Below, one piece after another: positions 15,310-24,200 of a DNA stretch of 64,000 bases (its first letter is position 1; every line of letters starts with the position of its first letter). Source of the stretch: Bacteroidaceae bacterium (lineage in GTDB: Bacteria; Bacteroidota; Bacteroidia; Bacteroidales; Bacteroidaceae); assembly GCA_017429525.1 (NCBI GenBank), contig JAFROT010000030.1, positions 177,776-241,775 on the forward strand, given 5' to 3'. The position numbers and the translations under genes are program-made. The notes under the pieces were generated by a model. The model made no database searches and was not told where the DNA came from. It worked only from the letters and a program-made list of their open reading frames with translations.

Positions 15310-17466
15310 CTATTCTGCCACCAGCTCTACGACGCGGCTGTTGAGCTGGTTGCCGGTGAAGAGGTCGAGGCCGATGGTCATCAGATAGTCGCCGCTGTAG
15401 GTGCGGTCGTGGACCCACGTGTCCTGCCCGGGCATAAGGTTGATCTCCTGAATGCGGTAGTGGCGGTCGGGGTCGAGGCCACGCAGGACGACGTTGTGAC
15501 GCTGCTCGCCGAAGCGGGGATGTACGTCGAACGTGAAGAGTACAGCATGACTCTGGTCGGCCGTGGCGTAGAGGCTGGCTGCATGCTGACCCTCGTAGGG
15601 CGAGACGAGGCGGAAGAGGTCGCCCTCCATGATGACGGGCTTCAAGCGGTTGTAGTTCTTAACGGCTTGCTGCGCGTACTGAATGTCCTGCTCGGTCATG
15701 TCGGTGAGCTTGATGTCGAAGCCGAGCTTGCCCATCGAAGCGACGTCGGTGCGGAACTTGACGCTGGCGCGGCTGTTCCAGGTTGTGACGTGTGCACAGA
15801 CGGCCTTGGAGGGATAGAAGAAGCTGTAGCCATATTGGATGAAGAGGCGCTCGATGGGGTCGGTGTTGTCCGATGCCCAAAACTCGGTGAAGTACTCAAG
15901 TCCCTTGTAGTCGATGCGCCCGCTGCCGCCCGAGCACATCATCATGGGCAGACGCGGGTACTTCTGCTTGATGCGCTCCAGAACGCTGTACAGGCCGCGG
16001 ACGTAGTCGACGTAGAGGTGCGACTGCTTGCCCTTCAGGTAGGGCGAATAGGGATTCATGATGGGCGCGTTGCAGTCCCATTTGAAGAAGGCGATTTCCG
16101 GGTACTTGGTCATCAGCCCGTCCACGATGCTGAAGACGAAATCCTGCACCCGCGGGTTGGTGAGGTCGAGGGTGAGCTGGTTGCGGAAGAGAGCAGGCTC
16201 GCGGCCCGGCGTCTGCAGCACCCAGTCGGGATGCTTCTCGTAGAGCTCGCTCTTGGGATTCACCATCTCGGGTTCGATCCAGATGCCGAAGCGGATGCCT
16301 TTCTCGCGGGCAGCCTCGCAGAGGCGACCTACGCCGTTAGGCAGCTTCGTGCGCGTCTCGTCCCAGTCGCCCAGTCCGGCGTTGTCCGAGCTGCGCGGGT
16401 ATTTGTTGGCGAACCAGCCATCGTCGAGCAAGAACATGTCCACGTCCAAGCGCACGGCATCGCCCATGAGGGCGACCAGACGCTCCTCGTTGAAGTCGAA
16501 ATAGGTGGCCTCCCAGTTGTTGAGGAGCGTCATGCGGTCGGCCGCGCCGTCCTTGAGCTGGTGGTGTCGTGCCCAGTTGTGCAGGTTGTGCGACGCCTGC
16601 TGGAGTCCGTTCTGGCTGAGGGTGAAGTAGAAGTCGGCCGTGCGGAATGTCTCGCCAGGCGCGAGGGTGCGCTCGGAGTAGTCGGAGTTGATGCCGGAGA
16701 GGATGCGCAGGCCTCCTTGCTCGTCCACCTCGAAAACGAAGCGGAAGTTGCCCGTCCAACCGAGTTGGCCGAGGAGGACCTCGCCCGTGGTCTCCGTTGC
16801 GGGCTTATCCAGCGAGACGATGAACTGCGGCGAGGCGTACATGTCGGCGCGCGTGCCGAGGTTGCTGTCCATGGTCTTCTTGCCGAAGACAAGGGGCGTG
16901 GTGGTCATCTTAGCCTCGTCGGCCCAGTTGCCATTGAACTGCGTGAGGTAGTAGGCGGCGCGGTCGAAGTGGAGCACAGAGGAGGCGAACTTGCGCAGTT
17001 GCACAGGCTTCTTCTGGCGGTTCTGAATCTCGGTGTAGACCTTGATGACATCCTCCTCAGTATACGCCACGTAATGCAGGCGCACGGTCGTAGGCTCCTT
17101 GTCGTCCTCAAGCGTGACGACGGTCTCCTGCACCCCCTGATTCAGTTGGAGGGTCGAGTGGCCGGTGTGGCGCAGACGCGTGGAGGGATTGCCGTCGGCA
17201 TGCATGATGTCGAGGGCAGGCTCGAAGTAGACGTCAGCCGTACGTGTGAGGTAGGCCTCGCGACCATCCTCCAGCCAGCCGAGATCACTCTCGTGGCGCA
17301 GGCGCTTGCCGAAATAGGATTGTGTGACGCGGCCGTCATCCTTAACCTTCAGGATGAGGTCGAGGCTGCGGGTCTGCACGCGTATGAGTTCATCAGCCAC
17401 GGCAGAGGCGGGGAGTAAGGTTGCTGCACAGCAGCACAACCAATAGAAGAGAGTTCTGATTTTCAT
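15310..17466 (-). CDS. GH36 alpha-galactosidase
   Basis: The 718-residue product is a textbook GH36 retaining alpha-galactosidase with a signal peptide (about 1-25). An N-terminal supersandwich runs to about residue 310, and the TIM barrel contains DMFLLDDGWF, GIWIEPEMVNPKSELY, FFKWDCNA (nucleophile Asp464) and CSGGSGRIDY followed by WASDNTDPIER (acid/base Asp533). A short C-terminal beta domain follows. It would release terminal alpha-galactose from galactomannan, galactoglucomannan or raffinose-type oligosaccharides. Its stop lies 8 bases before the next gene, and its start is 36 bases from the acetylesterase stop. Confidence 0.95.
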   Translation of the reverse strand: MKIRTLFYWLCCCAATLLPASAVADELIRVQTRSLDLILKVKDDGRVTQSYFGKRLRHESDLGWLEDGREAYLTRTADVYFEPALDIMHADGNPSTRLRHTGHSTLQLNQGVQETVVTLEDDKEPTTVRLHYVAYTEEDVIKVYTEIQNRQKKPVQLRKFASSVLHFDRAAYYLTQFNGNWADEAKMTTTPLVFGKKTMDSNLGTRADMYASPQFIVSLDKPATETTGEVLLGQLGWTGNFRFVFEVDEQGGLRILSGINSDYSERTLAPGETFRTADFYFTLSQNGLQQASHNLHNWARHHQLKDGAADRMTLLNNWEATYFDFNEERLVALMGDAVRLDVDMFLLDDGWFANKYPRSSDNAGLGDWDETRTKLPNGVGRLCEAAREKGIRFGIWIEPEMVNPKSELYEKHPDWVLQTPGREPALFRNQLTLDLTNPRVQDFVFSIVDGLMTKYPEIAFFKWDCNAPIMNPYSPYLKGKQSHLYVDYVRGLYSVLERIKQKYPRLPMMMCSGGSGRIDYKGLEYFTEFWASDNTDPIERLFIQYGYSFFYPSKAVCAHVTTWNSRASVKFRTDVASMGKLGFDIKLTDMTEQDIQYAQQAVKNYNRLKPVIMEGDLFRLVSPYEGQHAASLYATADQSHAVLFTFDVHPRFGEQRHNVVLRGLDPDRHYRIQEINLMPGQDTWVHDRTYSGDYLMTIGLDLFTGNQLNSRVVELVAE

Positions 17467-17502
17467 ATTGGAAGAGTATTATATCTTGAAGGTATGCCTC
17501 GT

Positions 17503-19572
17503 TTATTTGAAGTCTGGCCAATCGTCGGTGCGGAAGGGACCTACGGGAAGACCATTGGTGCTCTGGAGATTGCATTCGGGGTTATCAGCCCAAGCGTAGC
17601 GGACGGCTACGGGATGGGGTACGTCGGGCGACGCCACCACGACGCGCTGCATGCCCCCTTGCCCCTCGGTGTGAGCTTTGGCGACATGCCAGCGATGGTC
17701 GGGGCCAGCGATGCTGAAACCTTTGACATCAGCATTCTCAGCCAGCATCCCGCTGCCCTGAGTGGGACGGAACGTGAGGATGCACTTGCCCTCGCTGATG
17801 CGCATACCGAAGAACTCCGGCGCGGCACAGGCTTCATCGCGGCCATAGGTGCGATTCAGCGCCAACAGCGCCAAGCGATGTCCCACCTCCTGCTTATTCT
17901 TCGGGTGGATGTCATTGGCCTCGCCAATGTCGATGTTGACGGCCATGCCCACTCCGTCCAGTTGCAGCGCCTTGCGCTGAGCCTCGCGGATGGCAGCCCA
18001 CTCCGACTGTGGCTGCAAGTCGTGGCGTTGCAGGTAGTTGGCAATCTGCACGAAATAGAAGGGCAACACCCTGGAGTCTTGCTGCTGCCGGAAGCGGCGA
18101 CGTTCGTTCTGCGATGGCGCAGGCTTCGGGAAGGTGGCCACGTTGGCGTTGCGGTTGAAACGCGCCTGCCAGTCGTGAATCAGTGTCTGGAAGAGGCTCT
18201 CGTATTGAACGGCGCGTCCCACGTTGGCACAGCCCTGATACCAGAGGAAACCGCGAATGGGCATGCTCAGGAAGGGAGCCACCATGGCGTTGAACAGGTT
18301 CGAGGGATACCACGAATCATCAGGCGCCTTAGGTGCGGGCCCTACTTGGCTACCATCCAAGCCAATGGCGAAGCGCCATTCTCCGGCCAGCGGCAAGACA
18401 GTCTGTCCTTGGCTGAGACTCATGTCCTTGTCGGTGCCGCGGAAACCGCCCTCGCCACCCGTGTCGAGCACGCGGACGGTGATGACGTTGCGACCCTCTT
18501 TGACCAACCTTCCCGGCACTGTGTAGGTGCGCGGGGTTGTCCAGCCGGCTCCTTGAGCTATCTTCTCACCGTTGAAATAAGTAATGTCCTCGTCGTCTAT
18601 CTGTCCAAGCTTCAGCGTCAAGTCTTTTCCTGCCAGCTGGGCAGGCACCTCAACGCTCTTGCGGAACCAGGCCACTCCGTCGAAGCCCGGCAGTGCGGAC
18701 ATCTCCCATTCACCCGGCAGGTTGATGGTCTTCCACTGGCCATCGCTGGCGTCGACAGCTGTCCAACGCGGACTGTTGATGTCTCCGTCAGCAAGTCCCT
18801 GGTCGGCTGCGAAGAACTGGCGGTTCCAAGCTTCGCGCTCCGTCTCGTAGAGCACATTGATCTTCGCGTCGTCAAAGCCAGTTTCTTCAATACGAGCCAG
18901 CTGCTGTTCGAAGCCCTGCACGTGCTTTAGCTCGTCGTGGCTTATCCACGTTTCAGCAGGCGTGCCGCCCCAACTGCTGTTGACCACGCCCACGGCAATG
19001 CCCAATCGCTGCGACACCTCGCGAGCAAAGAAATAGGCAGCAGCGGAGAATTCCCCGACCATCTGGGGCGAACAGACCGCCCACCCACGCGTATGGCCCA
19101 GCGGCACGCGAGTCTGCGGCTGATGGGCAACAGTATGCTCTACTTGGAACAGACGCACCAGTGGGTGGGTGGCAGCTGCCACTTCCTGCTCGAAGTCCTT
19201 CACACGCCCCCATCCCTTCACAGGCATCTCCATGTTCGACTGGCCGCTGCAAAACCAGACTTCGCCCGCCATGACATTCTCCAGGACGGTCTTCTGTCCG
19301 TCATCGAACGTCAGCGTGTACGGCCCTCCGGCCTTGGGAACAGAGAGGTCGAAGCTGAAAGCCCCCGTCTGTCGGTCGGCCTGCGCCTTGCGGGTCTGGC
19401 CGTCCCATGACGCGGTGATTTTCACGGCAGCCCCTTTCTTGGCCGTGGCCGAAAGGTGGACGGTGGTCTGCTGCTGCAGGACCATGTTGCTGGTCATCCA
19501 CCCCGGCAGGCGCACCTCTGCGCCAGCTGAGGCGGCAAAGCTCAATGCTAAAAGGAAAATTGCTTTTTTCAT
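17503..19572 (-). CDS. SGNH-type sialate O-acetylesterase family protein with inserted jelly roll (CE20-like)
   Basis: The 689-residue secreted esterase (signal about 1-18) has the family's block I, VWFCSGQSNMEMPV (nucleophile Ser112), then SSWGGTPAETW, and a late DIHPKNKQEVGHRLAL block that carries the catalytic Asp/His region. Between them, about residues 275-400 form a GH2-type sugar-binding jelly roll (INLPGEWEMS ... VAWFRKSVEVP ... TYFNGEKIA). This split layout, with a binding module inside the SGNH domain, matches the plan described for family CE20 xyloglucan acetylesterases. The generic name sialate O-acetylesterase is probably misleading here; removal of acetyl groups from hemicellulose fits better beside GH9, GH36 and GH3/GH2 remains. 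The family is well supported and the CE20 assignment is inferred. Confidence 0.88.
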   Translation of the reverse strand: MKKAIFLLALSFAASAGAEVRLPGWMTSNMVLQQQTTVHLSATAKKGAAVKITASWDGQTRKAQADRQTGAFSFDLSVPKAGGPYTLTFDDGQKTVLENVMAGEVWFCSGQSNMEMPVKGWGRVKDFEQEVAAATHPLVRLFQVEHTVAHQPQTRVPLGHTRGWAVCSPQMVGEFSAAAYFFAREVSQRLGIAVGVVNSSWGGTPAETWISHDELKHVQGFEQQLARIEETGFDDAKINVLYETEREAWNRQFFAADQGLADGDINSPRWTAVDASDGQWKTINLPGEWEMSALPGFDGVAWFRKSVEVPAQLAGKDLTLKLGQIDDEDITYFNGEKIAQGAGWTTPRTYTVPGRLVKEGRNVITVRVLDTGGEGGFRGTDKDMSLSQGQTVLPLAGEWRFAIGLDGSQVGPAPKAPDDSWYPSNLFNAMVAPFLSMPIRGFLWYQGCANVGRAVQYESLFQTLIHDWQARFNRNANVATFPKPAPSQNERRRFRQQQDSRVLPFYFVQIANYLQRHDLQPQSEWAAIREAQRKALQLDGVGMAVNIDIGEANDIHPKNKQEVGHRLALLALNRTYGRDEACAAPEFFGMRISEGKCILTFRPTQGSGMLAENADVKGFSIAGPDHRWHVAKAHTEGQGGMQRVVVASPDVPHPVAVRYAWADNPECNLQSTNGLPVGPFRTDDWPDFK

Positions 19573-19584
19573 ATCATCATCTAT

Positions 19585-21087
19585 TTATGGAATAAACGTA
19601 TAATCGATGCTTTGAAGGTCCTTATCGGCCGAGCTGGTGCCGTAGAGCAGCTGATAGCGGCCCGGCAGGGGGCGCATGGTGCCAGAAGCTTCGTCAAACC
19701 TTTCGAAAGTCTTGTCCGTCAGCTCGAACGACGCCGTCTGCCGCTCACCGGGGCGTAGCGTCAGGCGCGTGAAACCTCGTAGCACCTTCAGTGGAGCCGT
19801 GGGGTCATCGAGACTGCGCAGGTAGAGTTGAATCGTCTCAGTACCCTCGCGTCGGCCCGTATTCCTGACAGGTACGAGCAGGTGCCGTCCATTAAGCGTG
19901 GCCCGGCCAATGCTGAAACGCGTATAGCTGAGGCCATAGCCAAAAGGATAAATGGCATGCCCCTGAAAATACTGATAGGTGCGTCCTTTGCTGAGATCGT
20001 AGTCGCCGAACGGCGGCAACTCATCGAGCGTGCTGTAGTAGGTCAGCGGCAGCCGCCCTGAAGGATTGTAGTCGCCAAAGAGCACGTCGGCCACGGCACG
20101 GCCACCCTGTTCGCCGGGGTACCACGCATTGACGATGGCCGGCAGGGTCTTATCCTCCCAATTCAATGCCAACTGACTACCAGCCACAAGGACGAGCACA
20201 ATATTGGGGTTCAGCTTTTGTATCTCTTGCAAGAATTCCTGCTGGTCAGCAGGCAGGTCGATGCGCTCACGGTCCTGCCCTTCGCGCTCGATTGTCTTGT
20301 TCGTACCCATGACAGCGACCACGACATCGCACTCGCGGACAGCACGCCCCGCATCGCCATATAGTTCCAGTCGCGTGGCTTTCTCGGATTCCGGCACTCG
20401 CCATTGCAGTCGTGCCATGCTGAAATCGCGGTCGTAGAAATATTCGGCCTGAAGGTCGTACTCCCTCCCGGCCACGAGTTCGACCTCGCCGATACCGTTC
20501 TCCACAGGGTGATTCCACCATTGGTCGATAACCTTCTGCCCGTCAACGAACAAGCGTTCGCCACCACCCGCTGCCGTGAAGCAGAACTGATACCTCCCAC
20601 TGATGACAGGGCGCAGCTTGCCTCGCCAACGAACAGAAAAGCTGCCCTGCAGCAGGTTGTCGCCCTCGTGCAGGATGCCGCGTACATCGCTGCGCCACGT
20701 GCGATGCATGTTGTCGGCCTCGATGAGGCGCTGGTGGTTCAAGTAGACGTCGGCGTAGGTGTCCAGCCCCTCGAAGACGATGGTCTGGTGTACGGCGGCA
20801 AGTTCCTCGGCCGTAGGTGTGAAATGCGTCTCGTACATCCAGTCCTCCTTATCCACCCACTGGACTGAGCGCTCGTTCAGGCGGAAGAAGGGATCGTCGA
20901 TGATGCGCTCGCGCATCAAGTCGAGATGTGTGTTGCCTGGTACGTGGGCTGGATGCCATATCTCAGAGTTGTCTTGACGGAAGCGCCAGCCGTCGTGCAG
21001 CGTACGCTGCGTGGCAGCGCTGGCAGCTGTTCCGCAGATGGCCACGAGGAGTGTCAGGATGGCGATGCGTTGGTTCTGGAGAGCCAT
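19585..21087 (-). CDS. Chimeric GH2 (beta-mannosidase N-terminus) / GH3 (PA14 and C-terminal half) protein
   Basis: The start at 21087 gives a good signal peptide (MALQNQRIAILTLLVAICG). Residues about 27-147 match the start of a GH2 beta-mannosidase: WHPAHVPGNTHLDLM, KEDWMYETHF, FEGLDTYADVYLN, NMHRTWR and EGDNLL. From about residue 149 (FSVRWRGKLRP) the protein becomes a GH3 enzyme at its PA14 insert, continues through the GH3 C-terminal domain (GQDRERIDLP, NAWYPGEQGG, PFGYGLSYT) and ends with the Fn3-like domain. The GH2 catalytic barrel and the GH3 N-terminal barrel with its nucleophile Asp are both missing, so 500 residues replace two enzymes that each usually exceed 750. The frame is intact. 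It is probably catalytically dead, though it may still bind sugar; a deletion between two neighbouring genes is the likely cause. It is first in the operon, behind a -7 box. Confidence 0.85.
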   Translation of the reverse strand: MALQNQRIAILTLLVAICGTAASAATQRTLHDGWRFRQDNSEIWHPAHVPGNTHLDLMRERIIDDPFFRLNERSVQWVDKEDWMYETHFTPTAEELAAVHQTIVFEGLDTYADVYLNHQRLIEADNMHRTWRSDVRGILHEGDNLLQGSFSVRWRGKLRPVISGRYQFCFTAAGGGERLFVDGQKVIDQWWNHPVENGIGEVELVAGREYDLQAEYFYDRDFSMARLQWRVPESEKATRLELYGDAGRAVRECDVVVAVMGTNKTIEREGQDRERIDLPADQQEFLQEIQKLNPNIVLVLVAGSQLALNWEDKTLPAIVNAWYPGEQGGRAVADVLFGDYNPSGRLPLTYYSTLDELPPFGDYDLSKGRTYQYFQGHAIYPFGYGLSYTRFSIGRATLNGRHLLVPVRNTGRREGTETIQLYLRSLDDPTAPLKVLRGFTRLTLRPGERQTASFELTDKTFERFDEASGTMRPLPGRYQLLYGTSSADKDLQSIDYTFIP

Positions 21088-21131
21088 ATATATGAGTAGT
21101 TTTTGAATAGCCAAGAACAGGATTTGCGCTA

Positions 21132-21139
21132 CAAAGGTA
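21132..21139 (-). promoter_or_regulatory. Candidate -7 box for the glycosidase operon
   Basis: On the - strand the sequence reads TACCTTTG, an exact TAnnTTTG match, with the first gene's start codon 44 bases downstream. The -33 region is only a T-run. It lies between the regulator's stop codon and the chimera, so it probably drives the five genes down to 10889. Confidence 0.6.
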
Positions 21140-21213
21140 GGCTAACCCTGTTGACTATGAAAATATTTGTGCTCCATTTTCTGCTACAAATGATGCAGGC
21201 GCGATGGAATGTG

Positions 21214-24200
21214 CTATTTTTGACGCAGATCTTTCGTCTTGGCCCGCTGTTCCTGTATCTGCTTCTCGAAATCCTTGGGCGTCATTCCAAATTGGCGGCA
21301 GAAGAGTTTGGAGAAATAGCTGTGGTTGCTGAAGCCCACCTTCGTGCTGATCTCGCCCATGCGAAAGCGCCCTTCCTGGATGAGGTCGGCGGCCCGCTTC
21401 AGGCGTATGAGGCGAATGAAGTCGAGCGGCGGCATGTCGAAGAGCGTCTTGATCTTGCGCAGGAGGCTGCTACGGCTCATGCAGAGGGCCGAGGCCATGG
21501 CTTCGACGTTGAAGCTCTCGTCGGAGAGGTTCTGGTTGATGACGGCCAGTGCGCGCGCCATGAACTCCTCGTCCTCGCGACTCATCTGCATGCCGTTCAT
21601 GGGGAAGAAGGGCCGCTTGGCGAAGGCCTCGCGCTCTTTCTGGCGGTTGGAGAGCAGCGAGACGATCTGCATCCGCAGGAAATCCCAGGCGAAGGGTTTC
21701 TCGATGTAGGCCTCTGCGCCCACCTGCAGACCGGCTATTTTGCTCTCGGTGTCGTTCTTGGCGGTGAGGAAGATGACGGGGATGTGGCTGAGTTCGATGT
21801 CCTGCTTAATGGTGCGGCAGAGCTCCACGCCGTCCATGACGGGCATCATGATGTCGGCAACGACGAGGTCGATGTGGGCAACACGTATTTTCTCCAGTGC
21901 TTCCTGTCCGTTGGCGGCTGTCTCGACGATGAAATCCTCACGCAGGCGTTCGCCGACGAAATCACGTATGCCGTCGTCGTCCTCCACAAGCAGGATGGTG
22001 GCGCCGCGCACCTGGCTCTGCGTGAGCAGGCGTTCTTCGGGCAGCGTGGCAGCATCGGGCAGCGTCTGCCGGGCTGGCGCATCGGATGCGTCGTCGGTGA
22101 TGGCGGCCTCGCCGAGGGGCAGCGTCAGGACGAAGCGGTTGCCCTCAGGCTGGACGGTGCCATCGGGCGCAACGGTCTCGAGCGCGAGCGTTCCGTTGTG
22201 CATCTTGGCCAGCGAGCGACATAGTGCCAGGCCGATGCCCACGCCGCCAGGCGTGTCGTCGGTGTCGGGTTTGCGGTTGCGCAACTGCACGAAGGGGTCG
22301 AAGATGGCCTCGTGGCGCTCGGCGGGAATGGCGGGGCCGTCGGAGAAGACGGCGAGGCGCAGGACGGAGCGGTCGGATGTCAGCGAGACCTGACAGCGTG
22401 AGCGGCCGTACTTCAGCGCGTTGTTAAGCAGGTTGCTGAGAATCTTGGTCACAGCCTCACGATCAATCTGGGCGAGCACAGCAGGCTCGATGTGCAGCTG
22501 CTGAAGCTTCTTGCCGCGCAGGGCGTAGGTGGGCTCGAAGCGCTCCATCGTGTCGCGCAGCAGTTCGCTGACGTTGACCGTCTCCAGCTGCGGGTGCAGC
22601 TCGCCCGAGTCCGCTTTCTGGAAGTCCAGCAGTTGCGAGGCGAGGTTGAGCAGGCGGTTGGTGTTCTGGCGGACGACGCTCAGGTTGTGGGCCACGCGCT
22701 GATCGTCGATGCCTGCCCGCTCGATGACTTCGAGGGGGCCGCTGATGAGGGTGAGGGGGGTGCGGATCTCATGGGCAATCTCGGTGAAGTAGTGGATGCG
22801 CTTCTCGTTCAGCTCCTTCTCCTTCTCGATGGCGAAGATGCGCTGTCGCTCCTGGAACTGCCGCTCCTTACGACGCCGATACCATTGGGCCCAGAAGCTG
22901 GCAAGGGCGGCGGCAGCGAGGACGTAGAGCAGGATAGCCCACCAGCCACGCCACAAGGGCGGACGCACGACGATGGTGAGTGTGCGTTCGTGGTGGGGCG
23001 TGCTTTCGCCAGTGAGCCCTGTTGAGCGGAGCCGAAGCGTATAGCTCCCCGAACCCAAGTTAGCGAGCGTCAGACCACCGTCGGGAACAGGATGCCACTC
23101 GGCGTCGAGCGGCTCAAGGCGGTACTCGTAGGCCGTTTCTAGGCGGTCGCCGTAGGAGAGCAGGGCGATATCGAGGCTGATGTTGGAATGCTTGAAGGGC
23201 AGCGTGATGCGGTCGGTCTGCATGATGCTGCGCTTGAGGGGCGAATGTGGCGTCTGCGGTGTCACCTCCTGGCCGTCGATGCTGAGGCGCGTGATGAGCA
23301 GGTCGGCGGCCACGGTGGTCGGTTGCGCCTCGCCGTCGGAAGAGAGCTGGTCGGGATGGCAGCGCACGAGGCCGTTGATGGTGCCGAAGAAGAAGGTGCC
23401 AGCGGGCAGCGCCAGCGCTGCCTTGTAGTTGAACTGGTTGCTGGGCAGGCCTTGCGCGGTCGTGAAGAGGTGGAGCCGTCCCGTGGCAGGATCGAGCTGC
23501 ACGAGGCCGCGATTGGTGCCGAACCAGAGGCGATGGTGGCTGTCCTCAAGGATATTGTAGGCTACATTGTCGGGCAGGCCCTGCTCGGTGTTGAAGCGCT
23601 CGAAGTCGTCGCTCTCGGGGCGGTAGCGGCAGATGCCACCGCGGTCGGTGCTCAGCCATATACGCCCCTGGCTATCCTCGAAGACGGCACTGACGCTGGC
23701 CGACGAGAGGCTGTGCGGGTTGCCGGGCTCGGGCTGATAGCGTCGCACGCGCGCATTCCTCGTGTTTAAATGTGCCAGTCCACCCCCCATGAGTGCCACC
23801 CAGACGTCGCCGCGACGGTCGTGAAGCAGCTGGTAGGCCCACAGGTTTTCGATGCCCTTGACGGTAGTGAGTGCAGTGCCTTGTTCGAGGCGCCCCCGCC
23901 AAACGCCCTGATCAGTAGCCAACCAGAAGAGGCCCTGGCGGTCGACGCTGATGTCGTAGGTGCTGACGCCCTCGGGGAGACCCAGTTGGGCGTTAGTGAG
24001 CATGTGAGTCCGTCCCGTTCGCGTGTCGACGACCTTGATGCCCACCTTGTTGATGCCGGCGTAGAGTCGGCCCTGGAAGTAGGTGAGGCAGATGGTGTAA
24101 TAGTCGTCATTGCTGGCCGTCAGCCCTATGTCGGGCGTGATGCGTCCGGTGACGAGGTCGATGTGGTTGATGCCCCTGTCCTCGGTGCAGAGCCATAGGT

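Noticed and set aside
15409-17418. A 669-codon open frame on the + strand opposite the GH36 gene, and similar long antisense frames at 13874-15238 and 17494-18930
   Set aside because: They mirror GC-rich codon use of the opposite-strand genes, lack domains, signals or promoters, and conflict with clear glycosidase motifs.
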